From Rhodanobacter denitrificans (GTDB lineage Bacteria; Pseudomonadota; Gammaproteobacteria; Xanthomonadales; Rhodanobacteraceae): a stretch of 64,000 nt of DNA. The position numbers and the translations under genes are program-made. The stretch covers positions 62,001 through 126,000 of the forward strand of contig NZ_QFWQ01000005.1 of the NCBI RefSeq assembly GCF_003335105.1. The letters run 5' to 3'. The notes under the pieces were generated by a model. That model was not told the origin of the DNA, searched no databases, and saw only the letters and a program-made list of their open reading frames with translations. Shown here piece after piece: positions 45,453 to 54,240 of the stretch. Every line of letters begins with the position of its first letter. Positions within the stretch are counted from its first letter, which is position 1.

Positions 45453-45658
45453 GAGGTTGTGACTATTCAACCTCAAAGTCCGGCCATGGATGGCCGGACG
45501 CGGATCGGGCACGCCAGTGCCTGATTCGCGTGAGCGAATCCGGACATGTGCCGGACTCGCGACAGAAGAAAACCACAGGAAGTGGTTTTCTTCACAAACT
45601 CTGAGCCGACGGGCGCCATCGGTCCCGCGCATCGGGCCGGCTCATGCCGGCCCGATGC
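45453..45658. repeat. Cluster of seven stem-loops between fimV and truA
   Basis: Stem-loops in order: GAGGTTG/CAACCTC (45453-45474); GTCCGGCCA/TGGCCGGAC (45478-45499); GGCAC/GTGCC (45508-45521); GATTCGC/GCGAATC (45523-45540); TCCGG/CCGGA (45539-45555, sharing bases with the previous one); GAAGAAAACCAC/GTGGTTTTCTTC, 12 bp (45565-45593); GCATCGGGCCGGC/GCCGGCCCGATGC, 13 bp, tetraloop TCAT (45629-45658). All arms pair perfectly. The sixth, with its T-rich arm, could terminate fimV transcription; seven are more than needed for that. Nothing coding fits here. Confidence 0.8.
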
Positions 45659-45710
45659 CGTTGCGGCCTGCTAATCTTTCCGCCTTCACCGTGGAATCCC
45701 GCACGACCCC

Positions 45711-46493
45711 ATGCGCATCGCTCTCGGCATCGAATACGACGGCACCGACTTCAGCGGCTGGCAGCGCCTGAAGGACGAGGTCAGCGTGCAGGGAGCGCTG
45801 GAGCAGGCGTTGTCGAAGGTCGCCGACCATCCGGTGGAGGTCAGCTGCGCGGGGCGCACCGACGCTGGCGTGCATGGCCGCTGTCAGGTGGTGCATTTCG
45901 ACACCGAGGCACGCCGCGACATGCGCGGCTGGGTACTGGGCGGCTGTTCCAACCTGCCGGCCAGCGTGGCGGTGCTGTGGGCGCAGCCGGTGCTGGACAG
46001 CTTCCACGCGCGTTACGCGGCGCGCAGCCGGCGTTATCGCTACCACATCCTCAACCGGCCGGTGCGCGCGGCGCTGGATGCGCGCTACGTCACCTGGGAA
46101 CGCCTGCCACTGGACGCCACGCGCATGCACGCGGCGGCGCAGGCATTGCTGGGCGAGCACGATTTCAGCGCGTTCCGCGCCCTGTCCTGCCAGGCCGCGC
46201 ATCCGCGCCGCAGTGTGCTGGCAGCAAGCGTGCGGCGTGAGGGCGAGCAGTTGTTCGTCGAGATCGAGGCGAACGCGTTCCTGCATCACATGGTGCGCAA
46301 TATCGTCGGCTCGCTGCTGCTGATCGGCCGCGGCGAGCAGCCGGCGGAATGGCTGGCCGAGCTGCTGGCCGGCCGCGACCGCCAGGTGGCCGGGCCGACC
46401 GCGCCGGCTTCGGGGCTGACCTTCATCGGGCCGCGCTACGAGACGCATTGGGGTTTGCCGGCCGAGGTCTGCCTGATGGGAGCCGGCCAGTGA
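45711..46493 (+). CDS. truA: tRNA pseudouridine synthase A
   Basis: A protein of 260 residues with catalytic Asp51 in [18 protein letters not shown], the start [28 protein letters not shown] and the C-terminal [19 protein letters not shown]. It makes pseudouridine at positions 38-40 of tRNA anticodon arms. The stop overlaps trpF's GTG start. Order truA-trpF is conserved in many gammaproteobacteria. Confidence 0.97.
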   Translation: MRIALGIEYDGTDFSGWQRLKDEVSVQGALEQALSKVADHPVEVSCAGRTDAGVHGRCQVVHFDTEARRDMRGWVLGGCSNLPASVAVLWAQPVLDSFHARYAARSRRYRYHILNRPVRAALDARYVTWERLPLDATRMHAAAQALLGEHDFSAFRALSCQAAHPRRSVLAASVRREGEQLFVEIEANAFLHHMVRNIVGSLLLIGRGEQPAEWLAELLAGRDRQVAGPTAPASGLTFIGPRYETHWGLPAEVCLMGAGQ

Positions 46494-47113
46494 CCCGCAT
46501 CAAGTGCTGCGGCATGACCCGGGCCGGGGACGCGCTGCTCGCCGCGCGGCTCGGCGCCGATGCGATCGGACTGGTGTTCACCGCACGCAGCAGGCGGCAG
46601 GTGACGCTGGCGCGGGCGCGCGAGATCGTGGTGGCGCTGCCGCCATTCGTGGCCACCGTCGGTTTGTTCATGGACGACGAGCCGGGCCTGGTGCGGCAGG
46701 TGCTCGATGAAGTGCGGCCTATGCTGCTGCAGTTCCATGGCAACGAGAGCGATGCCTGGTGCGCGCAGTTCGGCCATCCATTCCTCAAGGCGATCGCGAT
46801 GGGCGAGGGCGTGGCGGCGTTGCCGCGGCTGCGGGAGTATCCGCAGGCCGCCGGTCTGCTGCTGGATGGCCATGCGGCAGGCGAGGCCGGCGGCAGCGGC
46901 AGGGCGTTCGACTGGTCGCTGCTGCCGGATGGCCTGGCGCAGCCGCTGATCCTTGCCGGCGGCCTGCACGCCGGCAACGTGGGCGAGGCCGTGCGTACGG
47001 CGCGGCCGTGGGCGGTGGACGTGGCCAGCGGGGTGGAGTCGGCGCCGGGGGTCAAAGACCCGGCCCGGCTGGAAGCCTTCATCCGTGCGGTGCGCGAGGC
47101 GGATGCGGCGTGA
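46490..47113 (+). CDS. trpF: Phosphoribosylanthranilate isomerase
   Basis: A protein of 207 residues from GTG 46490. TIM-barrel signatures: [24 protein letters not shown] with the catalytic Cys, [49 protein letters not shown], and [16 protein letters not shown] with the phosphate-binding loop. Third enzyme of the tryptophan branch after anthranilate. It overlaps truA by 4 bp and the next gene (a dioxygenase) by 4 bp, so all three are co-translated. Confidence 0.96.
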   Translation: MTRIKCCGMTRAGDALLAARLGADAIGLVFTARSRRQVTLARAREIVVALPPFVATVGLFMDDEPGLVRQVLDEVRPMLLQFHGNESDAWCAQFGHPFLKAIAMGEGVAALPRLREYPQAAGLLLDGHAAGEAGGSGRAFDWSLLPDGLAQPLILAGGLHAGNVGEAVRTARPWAVDVASGVESAPGVKDPARLEAFIRAVREADAA

Positions 47114-48123
47114 GCGGCGCTCCGGCTGCCATCGAGGAATGCCGCGATGGCGACGGTCCGCTCGCCCTCGCCGACCTGGTCGGTCGCGCCCGCCCGCTGG
47201 TGATCCGCGGCCTTTGCCGCGACTGGCCGATGGTGGCCTGGGCGCGGCAGTCGGACGACGCCTTCGCCCGCGAGCTGGCGCGGCTGGACAACGGCAGCGA
47301 GGTCGATGCGCTGCTGTTGCCGCCGGGCGAGGGCGGGGTGGTCGGCTACAACGCGGCGTTCGACGGCTTCAACTACGAGCACCACCGCGTCTCGATCGGC
47401 CAGGGCCTGCAACGGCTGGCGCAGTACAGCCGCCAGCCGGAGGCGCCGGGGCTGGCGATGCAGAGCGCGCTGATCGCCGACTGCCTGCCGGGATTGCTGG
47501 ACGATCACGCCATTCCCTTCCTCGACCGCAGCATCGAGCCCCGCATCTGGATCGGCAACCGGGTCACCACGCCGGCGCATTTCGACGAGTACCACAATGT
47601 CGCTTGCGTGGTGTGCGGGGTCAGGAGGTTCACCCTGTTCGCGCCGGAGCAGGCGCGCAACCTCTACGTCGGACCGCTGGATTTCGCGCCTACCGGCGCG
47701 GCGATCGGCATCGCCCGGCTCGACCACCCCGACGATCCGCGCTTTCCCCGGCTGAAGCTGGCGCTGGCCGAGGCGCAGGCAGCCGAGCTGCGGCCCGGCG
47801 ACGCGATCTACATTCCGCCGATGTGGTGGCACCACGTGGAATCCTTGCAGCGGATCAACGCGCTGGTGAACTACTGGTGGCGGCCGGTGACCGCGGCCGG
47901 TCATGCGCCGGACACGGCGCTGGGCTGCCTGATGCACTGCATCCTCGCCTTCCGCTCGCTGCCGCCGGCGGAACGGACGGCGTGGAGGGAACTGCTGGAC
48001 TACTACGTGTTCGGCGACGAGGATCCCGCCGCACACTTGCCCGCCGGCCGGCGCGGCATCCTCGGCCCGCTCACACCCGGGCAACTGGCCGAGGTCAGCG
48101 CCTCCATCCGCCGTTACCTGTGA
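47110..48123 (+). CDS. FIH-like cupin/JmjC 2-oxoglutarate oxygenase
   Basis: A protein of 337 residues from GTG 47110, overlapping trpF. The double-stranded beta-helix iron motif is present: His157-x-Asp159 in TTPAHFDEYHNVACVVCG and the distal His at 241/242 in IYIPPMWWHHVESL, very like the factor-inhibiting-HIF P-M-Y-W-W-H-H-I-E-S-L. The segments LVIRGLCRDWP (start) and RRFTLFAPEQARNLY (post-HxD) are typical of Cupin_8. It should be an Fe(II)/2-oxoglutarate-dependent hydroxylase of protein or small-molecule targets. Its coupling into the trp cluster is unusual; no tryptophan-pathway step needs it. 72 bp separate it from trpB. Confidence 0.82.
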   Translation: MSGAPAAIEECRDGDGPLALADLVGRARPLVIRGLCRDWPMVAWARQSDDAFARELARLDNGSEVDALLLPPGEGGVVGYNAAFDGFNYEHHRVSIGQGLQRLAQYSRQPEAPGLAMQSALIADCLPGLLDDHAIPFLDRSIEPRIWIGNRVTTPAHFDEYHNVACVVCGVRRFTLFAPEQARNLYVGPLDFAPTGAAIGIARLDHPDDPRFPRLKLALAEAQAAELRPGDAIYIPPMWWHHVESLQRINALVNYWWRPVTAAGHAPDTALGCLMHCILAFRSLPPAERTAWRELLDYYVFGDEDPAAHLPAGRRGILGPLTPGQLAEVSASIRRYL

Positions 48124-48146
48124 CCCCGTTCGGCCGGGCTTGCCGC

Positions 48147-48152
48147 TAAGAT
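48147..48152 (+). promoter_or_regulatory. Possible -10 box before trpB
   Basis: TAAGAT lies 43 bp before the trpB start, in the gap after the dioxygenase gene. It could give trpBA its own promoter. There is no convincing -35 box. Confidence 0.3.
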
Positions 48153-48195
48153 GACTGCTTGCCGCACTGCGGCATATCCTTCCCCGAGTGACGAG

Positions 48196-49403
<1,208 letters not shown>

Positions 49404-49407
<4 letters not shown>

Positions 49408-50204
49408 GCCGCATCGACCGTCGCTTCGCCGCACTGAAGGCTGCCAATCGCACCGGCCTGATCCCGTTCGTCACCGCCGGCGACCCGTCGCCGCAGCACA
49501 TGGTGGCGTTGATGCATGCATTGGTCGACGCCGGCGCCGACCTGATCGAGCTGGGCGTGCCGTTCTCCGATCCGATGGCGGACGGCCCGGTGATCCAGCA
49601 CGCCAGTGAGCGGGCGATCGCGAAGGGCGTGGGCCTGGCCGATGTGCTGGGCTGGGTCGCCGCGTTCCGCCAGCGCGATGCGGATACGCCGATCGTGCTG
49701 ATGGGTTATCTGAATCCGGTCGAGATCCACGGCTACGCGCGCTTCGCGCAGGAGGCCGTGCAGGCCGGCGTCGACGGCGTGCTGCTGGTCGATTGCCCGC
49801 TGGAGGAATCCGCCGTGCTGCAGCCGCTGCGCGACGCCGGGCTGCAGCAGATCCTGCTCGCCGCGCCCACCACCGAACCCTCGCGTATGGCGCAGCTGTG
49901 CGGTTCGGCCGAGGGTTTCCTGTACTATGTCTCGTTCGCCGGCATCACCGGTGCGGCACACTTGAGCACCGGCGACATCGCAGTGCGCGTGGCCGATATC
50001 CGCGCCCGTGCGAAGGCGCCGGTGGCGGTGGGCTTCGGCATCCGCGATGCAGCGAGCGCAAAGGCGATCGCCGGTTTTGCCGATGCGGTGGTGATCGGCA
50101 GCGCGCTGGTGGACAAGCTGGCCGGCGCGACGGGTGCCGATGAAATTGCTGGGCGGGTGCGCGCATTTCTCGCACCGATCCGCAGCGCGCTCGACGCGCA
50201 CTGA
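49404..50204 (+). CDS. trpA: Tryptophan synthase alpha chain
   Basis: A protein of 266 residues. The catalytic Glu is in [21 protein letters not shown] and the catalytic Asp in the [11 protein letters not shown] region; the late GITGA and [10 protein letters not shown] are the phosphate-binding loops. It cleaves indole-3-glycerol phosphate and passes indole to TrpB. 4-bp overlap with trpB; accD follows after 46 bp, so a single transcript through accD is plausible. Confidence 0.98.
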
Positions 50205-50250
50205 ACAACACGCTGCCCAGGGTGGCGCGTACGAACGGTAGGGTGATGCA

Positions 50251-51120
50251 ATGAACTGGCTGCAGAAAATCATGAACCCGCGCACCCGCCCGCAGGCCTC
50301 GAATGGCGGTAAGGGTTCGGTGCCCGAAGGCGTGTGGGAGAAGTGCGGCGGTTGCGGCACCGTGCTGTACCGGCCGGAGCTGGAACGCAACCTGATGGTA
50401 TGCCCCAAGTGCGGTCACCATCACTACATCAGCGCCCGGGTGCGACTCGGCGCGCTGCTCGACGAGGGTTCGGCGCAGGAACTGTGGGCGAGCCTGGAGC
50501 CCACCGATCCGCTGAAATTCCGCGACACCAAGAAATACCGCGACCGCATCGTCGCCACCCAGAAGAAGCTCGGCGAGAAGGATGCGATGGTCGCCATGAG
50601 TGGCCGGCTCAAGGGTCGTCCGTTGATGGCGGTGGCGTTCGAGTTCGCCTACATGGGCGGCTCGATGGGTTCGGTGGTCGGCGAGAAATTCGCCCGCGCC
50701 GCCGAGCGTGCGCTGGCCGACAGGAGCGCGCTGGTGTGCTTCTCCGCCACCGGCGGCGCACGCATGCAGGAGGCGCTGTTCTCGCTGATGCAGATGGCCA
50801 AGACTTCCGCCGCGCTGGCCCGCCTGCGCGACGCCGGCGTGCCGTACATCAGCGTGCTGACCAACCCGACCACCGGCGGCGTCTCGGCCAGCCTGGCGAT
50901 GCTGGGCGACATCAACATCGGCGAGCCGAAGGCGCTGATCGGCTTCGCCGGCCCGCGCGTGATCGAGCAGACCGTGCGCGAGACCTTGCCGGAAGGCTTC
51001 CAGCGTTCGGAGTTCCTGCTCGAGCACGGCGCGATCGACCTGATCGTCGACCGCCGCGAGATGCGCGACAAGCTGGCCGACCTGCTCGGCATCCTGATGA
51101 AGGCGCCGCGCGCAGCCTGA
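50251..51120 (+). CDS. accD: Acetyl-CoA carboxylase carboxyltransferase subunit beta
   Basis: A protein of 289 residues. The N-terminal zinc finger ([20 protein letters not shown] and CPKCG, spacing 2-15-2) precedes the carboxyltransferase core with [38 protein letters not shown] and [18 protein letters not shown]. Works with AccA in the first step of fatty-acid synthesis. A hairpin follows the stop by 25 bp; then comes the repeat array. The trpA-accD order is common in related genomes. Confidence 0.97.
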   Translation: MNWLQKIMNPRTRPQASNGGKGSVPEGVWEKCGGCGTVLYRPELERNLMVCPKCGHHHYISARVRLGALLDEGSAQELWASLEPTDPLKFRDTKKYRDRIVATQKKLGEKDAMVAMSGRLKGRPLMAVAFEFAYMGGSMGSVVGEKFARAAERALADRSALVCFSATGGARMQEALFSLMQMAKTSAALARLRDAGVPYISVLTNPTTGGVSASLAMLGDINIGEPKALIGFAGPRVIEQTVRETLPEGFQRSEFLLEHGAIDLIVDRREMRDKLADLLGILMKAPRAA

Positions 51121-51145
51121 TCGGTCATGCTTGCCAGGTGCAATC

Positions 51146-51169
51146 CGATGCCGCCCGCGGGCGGCATCG
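51146..51169 (+). terminator. Terminator-like hairpin after accD
   Basis: CGATGCCGCCC pairs with GGGCGGCATCG (11 bp on each side of GC), 25 bp after the accD stop. The downstream sequence has only a few T residues (TCGTTTG), so termination is likely but not certain. Confidence 0.55.
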
Positions 51170-51186
51170 TCGTTTGCGCGACCGGG

Positions 51187-51483
51187 TTTTCCACAGCCGC
51201 TGTGGAAGCGCGTTGGCAAAGCCTGTGGACAAGCGTCGCCCGGCGCTTTTCCATCAGACACTTGCTGCATCTTGCACAGGGATTGCGCAGCGCCGCCCGT
51301 CGCGTCGATTGTCGGCATGCGTGTTTTCCACAGCGATGGTGGGTGTCTTCTGTACAAGCCTGTGGACAAGCGGGGCGTGCGCCATTGTCGACAGGCACTT
51401 GGCACGCATTGCGGTTTTTTTGCGCAGCGGCGCGAAGTTCTCCACAGCGATTGTGGAACGCGCGTGGCAAAGCCTGTGGACAA
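51187..51483. repeat. Three direct copies of a 46-bp unit with DnaA-box-like ends
   Basis: Units at 51187-51232, 51324-51369 and 51438-51483 are each exactly 46 bp. Each begins TTTTCCACA (TTCTCCACA in the third) and ends AAGCCTGTGGACAA, i.e. TTGTCCACA on the other strand, so two DnaA-box-like nonamers face each other. Copies 1 and 3 also have an internal TGTGGAA after CCACAGC, forming a short hairpin, and a shared TGGCAAAGCC. Spacers are 91 and 68 bp and share fragments (CACTTG, GCAT, TGCGCAGCG), which suggests a degenerate tandem of longer units. No gene is supported in this 429-bp gap. Confidence 0.8.
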
Positions 51484-51549
51484 GTAGGCTATCTGGCTGA
51501 GCGCAAAGGGAACGCCGACGGCATGCGCAGAAGCTGCGCAGCGGTGGGC

Positions 51550-52113
51550 TCAGAGCGGCGCCGCGATCAACCAGATCGAGGCGCCGCCGAGGCCGCTGCC
51601 GATCATGATGGCGGCCAGCACGTCGCTGGGGTAGTGCAGGCCGAGGATCACCCGCGACGCGGCGACCAGCGCGGTGAAGCCCAGCAGCAGCGGCGCCAGC
51701 GACGGATACCAGGCCAGCGCCACGATGCTGAAGCCCACCGCCTGCAGGGTGTGCCCGGACGGGAAGCTGAACTCGTCCAGCGGCGGCACGTGCGCGATCA
51801 CGCCGGGGCAGGCGCGGTACGGGCGAGGACGGCGCGTCCAGCGCTTGAGCAGGCGGTACAGCAGCAGCGCGGCGAGTCCGGTGACCGCCATGTGCGCGGC
51901 AGCACTCAGTCCGCGTCGGCCGCCGAACGCGGCCAGCGCCGCCATCAGCGCATACCAGAACACGCCATCGCCGAGCCGGCTGATCATGCCGAAGAATGCT
52001 CCCACCACGCGGCGGGCGCCCCAGTGGTTGGCGATCACGCAGACACGTCGGTCCAGCGCGAAGCGCGGCCCGGGCAGCAGCTCAGATGTGGGCAGCGACG
52101 GAGGCGTGTTCAT
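51550..52113 (-). CDS. PAP2 family phosphatase
   Basis: A protein of 187 residues with the three PAP2 motifs: KRWTRRPRP (K-x6-R-P), FPSGHT (P-S-G-H), and SRVILGLHYPSD (S-R-x5-H-x3-D). Four or five hydrophobic helices frame them, so the active site faces the periplasm. It probably dephosphorylates phosphatidate or another lipid phosphate. Its first 32 bp overlap the end of the GT4 gene upstream, so the two are co-expressed and probably in one lipid pathway. Confidence 0.9.
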   Translation of the reverse strand: MNTPPSLPTSELLPGPRFALDRRVCVIANHWGARRVVGAFFGMISRLGDGVFWYALMAALAAFGGRRGLSAAAHMAVTGLAALLLYRLLKRWTRRPRPYRACPGVIAHVPPLDEFSFPSGHTLQAVGFSIVALAWYPSLAPLLLGFTALVAASRVILGLHYPSDVLAAIMIGSGLGGASIWLIAAPL

Positions 52114-53242
52114 GCAGGTTCTCCTCGGCCATGTCGCGCAGCAGGTTTTCGAAATCGCGGATCACCGCTTCCGGCGAGAGTCCCGCCACGCCGGTATGCG
52201 CCGCGCGACCCATGTGCCGGATCAGCGCCGGGTTGCTGGCCAGCCTCACCGTGGCGTCGATGAAGGCCGCCTGGTCGCCCGAGGCGATGCAGCAGCCGTT
52301 GACGCCATCGACGAGATGCTCGCGCGCGGCGCCTTCGGCGTACGCCACTACCGGCAGGCCGGCGGCCAGGGCCTCGATGATCACGTTGCCGAAGGTCTCG
52401 CTGAGGCTGGGGAACGGGAACAGGTCGGCGCTGGCGACGTGCCGTGCCAGCGCCTCGTCGCGCTGCATCCCGGCGAAGATGAAATCCGGATGTGCTTCCT
52501 GCAGCGCGGCGCGGGCGGGGCCGTCGCCGACCCATACATAGCGCGCCTGCGGCACCTGCTGCCGTACCGCCTGGAACGCCTGCACCGCGAGTTCGAGGTT
52601 CTTTTCCGCGGCGATGCGACCCACGTAGAGCACCACCGGCGTGGCAGCGTCGACGCCCCAGCTCGCGCGCAGCGCCTCGTCGCGCCGTTCCGGATGGAAC
52701 AGCTGCGTGTCGACCGCCCGACGCAGCAGGCGTGCGTTGGAAATGCCCATGGCATGCAACTCCAGTGCGAGTGCGCTGGTCGGTACCAGTGTGGCAACGG
52801 CGCGCATGTGGAAGCGGCGTAGATAGCCGCGCACCAGCGGCGTGAGCATGCCCACGCCGTAATGGCTGGCGTACTGGTCGAAACGGGTGTGGAAACCGCT
52901 GCTGATCGGAATGCCCATCCGCCTGGCGGTGCGTACGGCCGACCAGCCCAATGGGCCTTCGGTGGCGACGTAGACCGCGTCGGGGCGTTGCCGCGACCAG
53001 TGTTCGCGCAGCGTGCGCCCGGCGGGCAGGCCGAAGCGCAGCCCCGGGTAGCGGGGCAGGGCGCCACCGCGCACGTCGAGCGCGTTGATGCCGGGTTCGT
53101 CGCGATACGCAGGCGACTGGCGCGGGCGGATCAGGTCGATGCTGTGGCCACGGGCGGCGAGTCCGGCGGCGAGGCTGTGGACGGTCAGCGCGACGCCGTT
53201 GATTTCCGGTGGATAGGTTTCGCTGACGATGCCGATGCGCAT
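52082..53242 (-). CDS. Glycosyltransferase family 4 (MgtA/SqdX-like)
   Basis: A protein of 386 residues. The acceptor domain starts RIGIVSETYPPEINGVALTV, as in SqdX/MgtA-type glycolipid transferases, followed by YVATEGPLGWSAVRTAR and SSGFHTRFDQYASHYG. The nucleotide-sugar domain has VLYVGRIAAEKNLELAVQAF and the E-x7-E-like FPFPSLSETFGNVIIEALAAG. It probably transfers a sugar from a GDP- or UDP-donor to diacylglycerol or a related acceptor. The overlap with PAP2, which can supply diacylglycerol, supports this but does not prove it. Confidence 0.88.
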   Translation of the reverse strand: MRIGIVSETYPPEINGVALTVHSLAAGLAARGHSIDLIRPRQSPAYRDEPGINALDVRGGALPRYPGLRFGLPAGRTLREHWSRQRPDAVYVATEGPLGWSAVRTARRMGIPISSGFHTRFDQYASHYGVGMLTPLVRGYLRRFHMRAVATLVPTSALALELHAMGISNARLLRRAVDTQLFHPERRDEALRASWGVDAATPVVLYVGRIAAEKNLELAVQAFQAVRQQVPQARYVWVGDGPARAALQEAHPDFIFAGMQRDEALARHVASADLFPFPSLSETFGNVIIEALAAGLPVVAYAEGAAREHLVDGVNGCCIASGDQAAFIDATVRLASNPALIRHMGRAAHTGVAGLSPEAVIRDFENLLRDMAEENLHEHASVAAHI

Positions 53243-53353
53243 GCGGATACCCGTGCTGGCTGGGCGCAGCTTCGCGAAATGGCGTTGCGCTGGCGTGGCG
53301 GGCGCATGACGCTGCGCTTACACTGGATCATGCTTCCCGCACCGGAGAACGAG

Positions 53354-53791
53354 ATGAAACGCAGCCTGTTCGCCCTGGCCCTGACCGGACTGACCGCTGT
53401 CGCGATCGCCGCCGAGGCTCCCGCCGGCTTGCCGGTCACGCCGGCCCCCGCCGGTGCCGAGGTCTACCTCATCGCGCCCCTCGACGGCGCCACCGTGGGC
53501 CGGGAGTTCACCGTGCGTTTCGGCCTCAAGGGCATGGGCGTGGCGCCGGCGGGCGTGGCCAGGGAGCACACCGGCCACCATCACCTGCTGGTCGACGTGA
53601 AGGAGCTGCCGCCCGCCGGCCAGCCGATCCCGAAGGACGACCGGCACATCCACTTCGGCGGCGGCCAGACCGAGACCACGCTGAAGCTGAAGCCCGGTAC
53701 GCACACCTTGCAACTGGAGCTGGGCGACGAGAATCACGTGCCGTTCGAGCCGGCCGTGGTGTCGAAGAAGATCACCATCCACGTGAAGTAG
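53354..53791 (+). CDS. DUF4399 exported protein
   Basis: A protein of 145 residues. Signal peptide (MKRSLFALALTGLTAVAIAA), then a beta-rich domain with DUF4399 features: YLIAPLDGATVGREFTVRFGL, HTGHHHLLVD (His-rich), DDRHIHFGGGQTET and LKPGTHTLQLELGD. The His clusters may bind metal. Function unknown. Start follows GGAGAACGAG. Monocistronic or linked with the next small gene, 42 bp later. Confidence 0.88.
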   Translation: MKRSLFALALTGLTAVAIAAEAPAGLPVTPAPAGAEVYLIAPLDGATVGREFTVRFGLKGMGVAPAGVAREHTGHHHLLVDVKELPPAGQPIPKDDRHIHFGGGQTETTLKLKPGTHTLQLELGDENHVPFEPAVVSKKITIHVK

Positions 53792-53833
53792 ACGGGGAAA
53801 CCGCTGGCGCCGGATCCTCCCGGGAGCGTTGCC

Positions 53834-54166
53834 ATGAAGCTGCAGGCCCTCGTGTTCGCCCTGTCCATGTCGCTGGTCGCGGTGGCGCCCGCGACGCCCA
53901 TGCTGCAGGAGCCACCGCCGCGCGAACCCGGCGTTGCGGTTGCTCCGGCCAGGCCCCACCAGCCGCTGTTCATCGTCAAGTATGTGCTGGTGGACGCGCC
54001 GCCTGAGGCGAAGGACATTCCCCGGCTCGATCCGGGCGACGGCCGGGCAGCGATCCATGCCGTGCCGCTTTCGGGCGGACCGTGGCCGACTGTGCCGCTG
54101 GGCAACGTTTTTCGCGATCCCAACATGTACGTATGCAGTGGCTGGGGATGCAGGGGCACCCACTGA
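53834..54166 (+). CDS. Small exported protein of unknown function
   Basis: A protein of 110 residues with a signal peptide (MKLQALVFALSMSLVAVAPA) and a Pro-rich mature region (QEPPPREPGVAVAPARPHQP) ending in a Cys pair (YVCSGWGCRG). I see no family. GGGAG precedes the ATG. The end of the gene is followed by a hairpin, suggesting a two-gene unit with DUF4399. Confidence 0.7.
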   Translation: MKLQALVFALSMSLVAVAPATPMLQEPPPREPGVAVAPARPHQPLFIVKYVLVDAPPEAKDIPRLDPGDGRAAIHAVPLSGGPWPTVPLGNVFRDPNMYVCSGWGCRGTH

Positions 54167-54171
54167 GCCTG

Positions 54172-54198
54172 CCCGCCCGTGCCGCGGGCCCGGGCGGG
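54172..54198 (+). terminator. GC-rich hairpin after the small exported protein
   Basis: CCCGCCCG pairs with CGGGCGGG around an 11-nt loop just after the stop and before gltX. It is likely to end the DUF4399 unit; there is no T-run. Confidence 0.5.
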
Positions 54199-54204
54199 TT
54201 CGGC

Positions 54205-54210
54205 TAAAAT
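54205..54210 (+). promoter_or_regulatory. Possible gltX -10 box
   Basis: TAAAAT lies 30 bp before the gltX ATG, directly after a terminator-like hairpin. No convincing -35 box was found. Confidence 0.4.
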
Positions 54211-54240
54211 GCCGGGTTTGACGCCCGTCCGAAGAATCCC

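Noticed and set aside
45453-45658. Simple rho-independent terminator explanation for the fimV-truA gap.
   Set aside because: One stem would do; seven perfect stems, several without T-tracts, need another explanation.
51187-51483. CRISPR array interpretation of the 46-bp repeats.
   Set aside because: Only three imperfect copies, spacers of 91 and 68 bp that share sequence, and no cas genes.
51187-51483. Chromosomal origin (oriC) interpretation of the DnaA-box-like array.
   Set aside because: No dnaA, dnaN, gidA, rpmH or parAB near, and no AT-rich unwinding region next to the boxes; the boxes are also not perfect TTATCCACA.
51127-52263. Open frames running through the 46-bp repeats after accD, giving repeated peptides.
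   Set aside because: Repeats in the peptide only reflect the DNA repeats, and no ribosome site or family is present.
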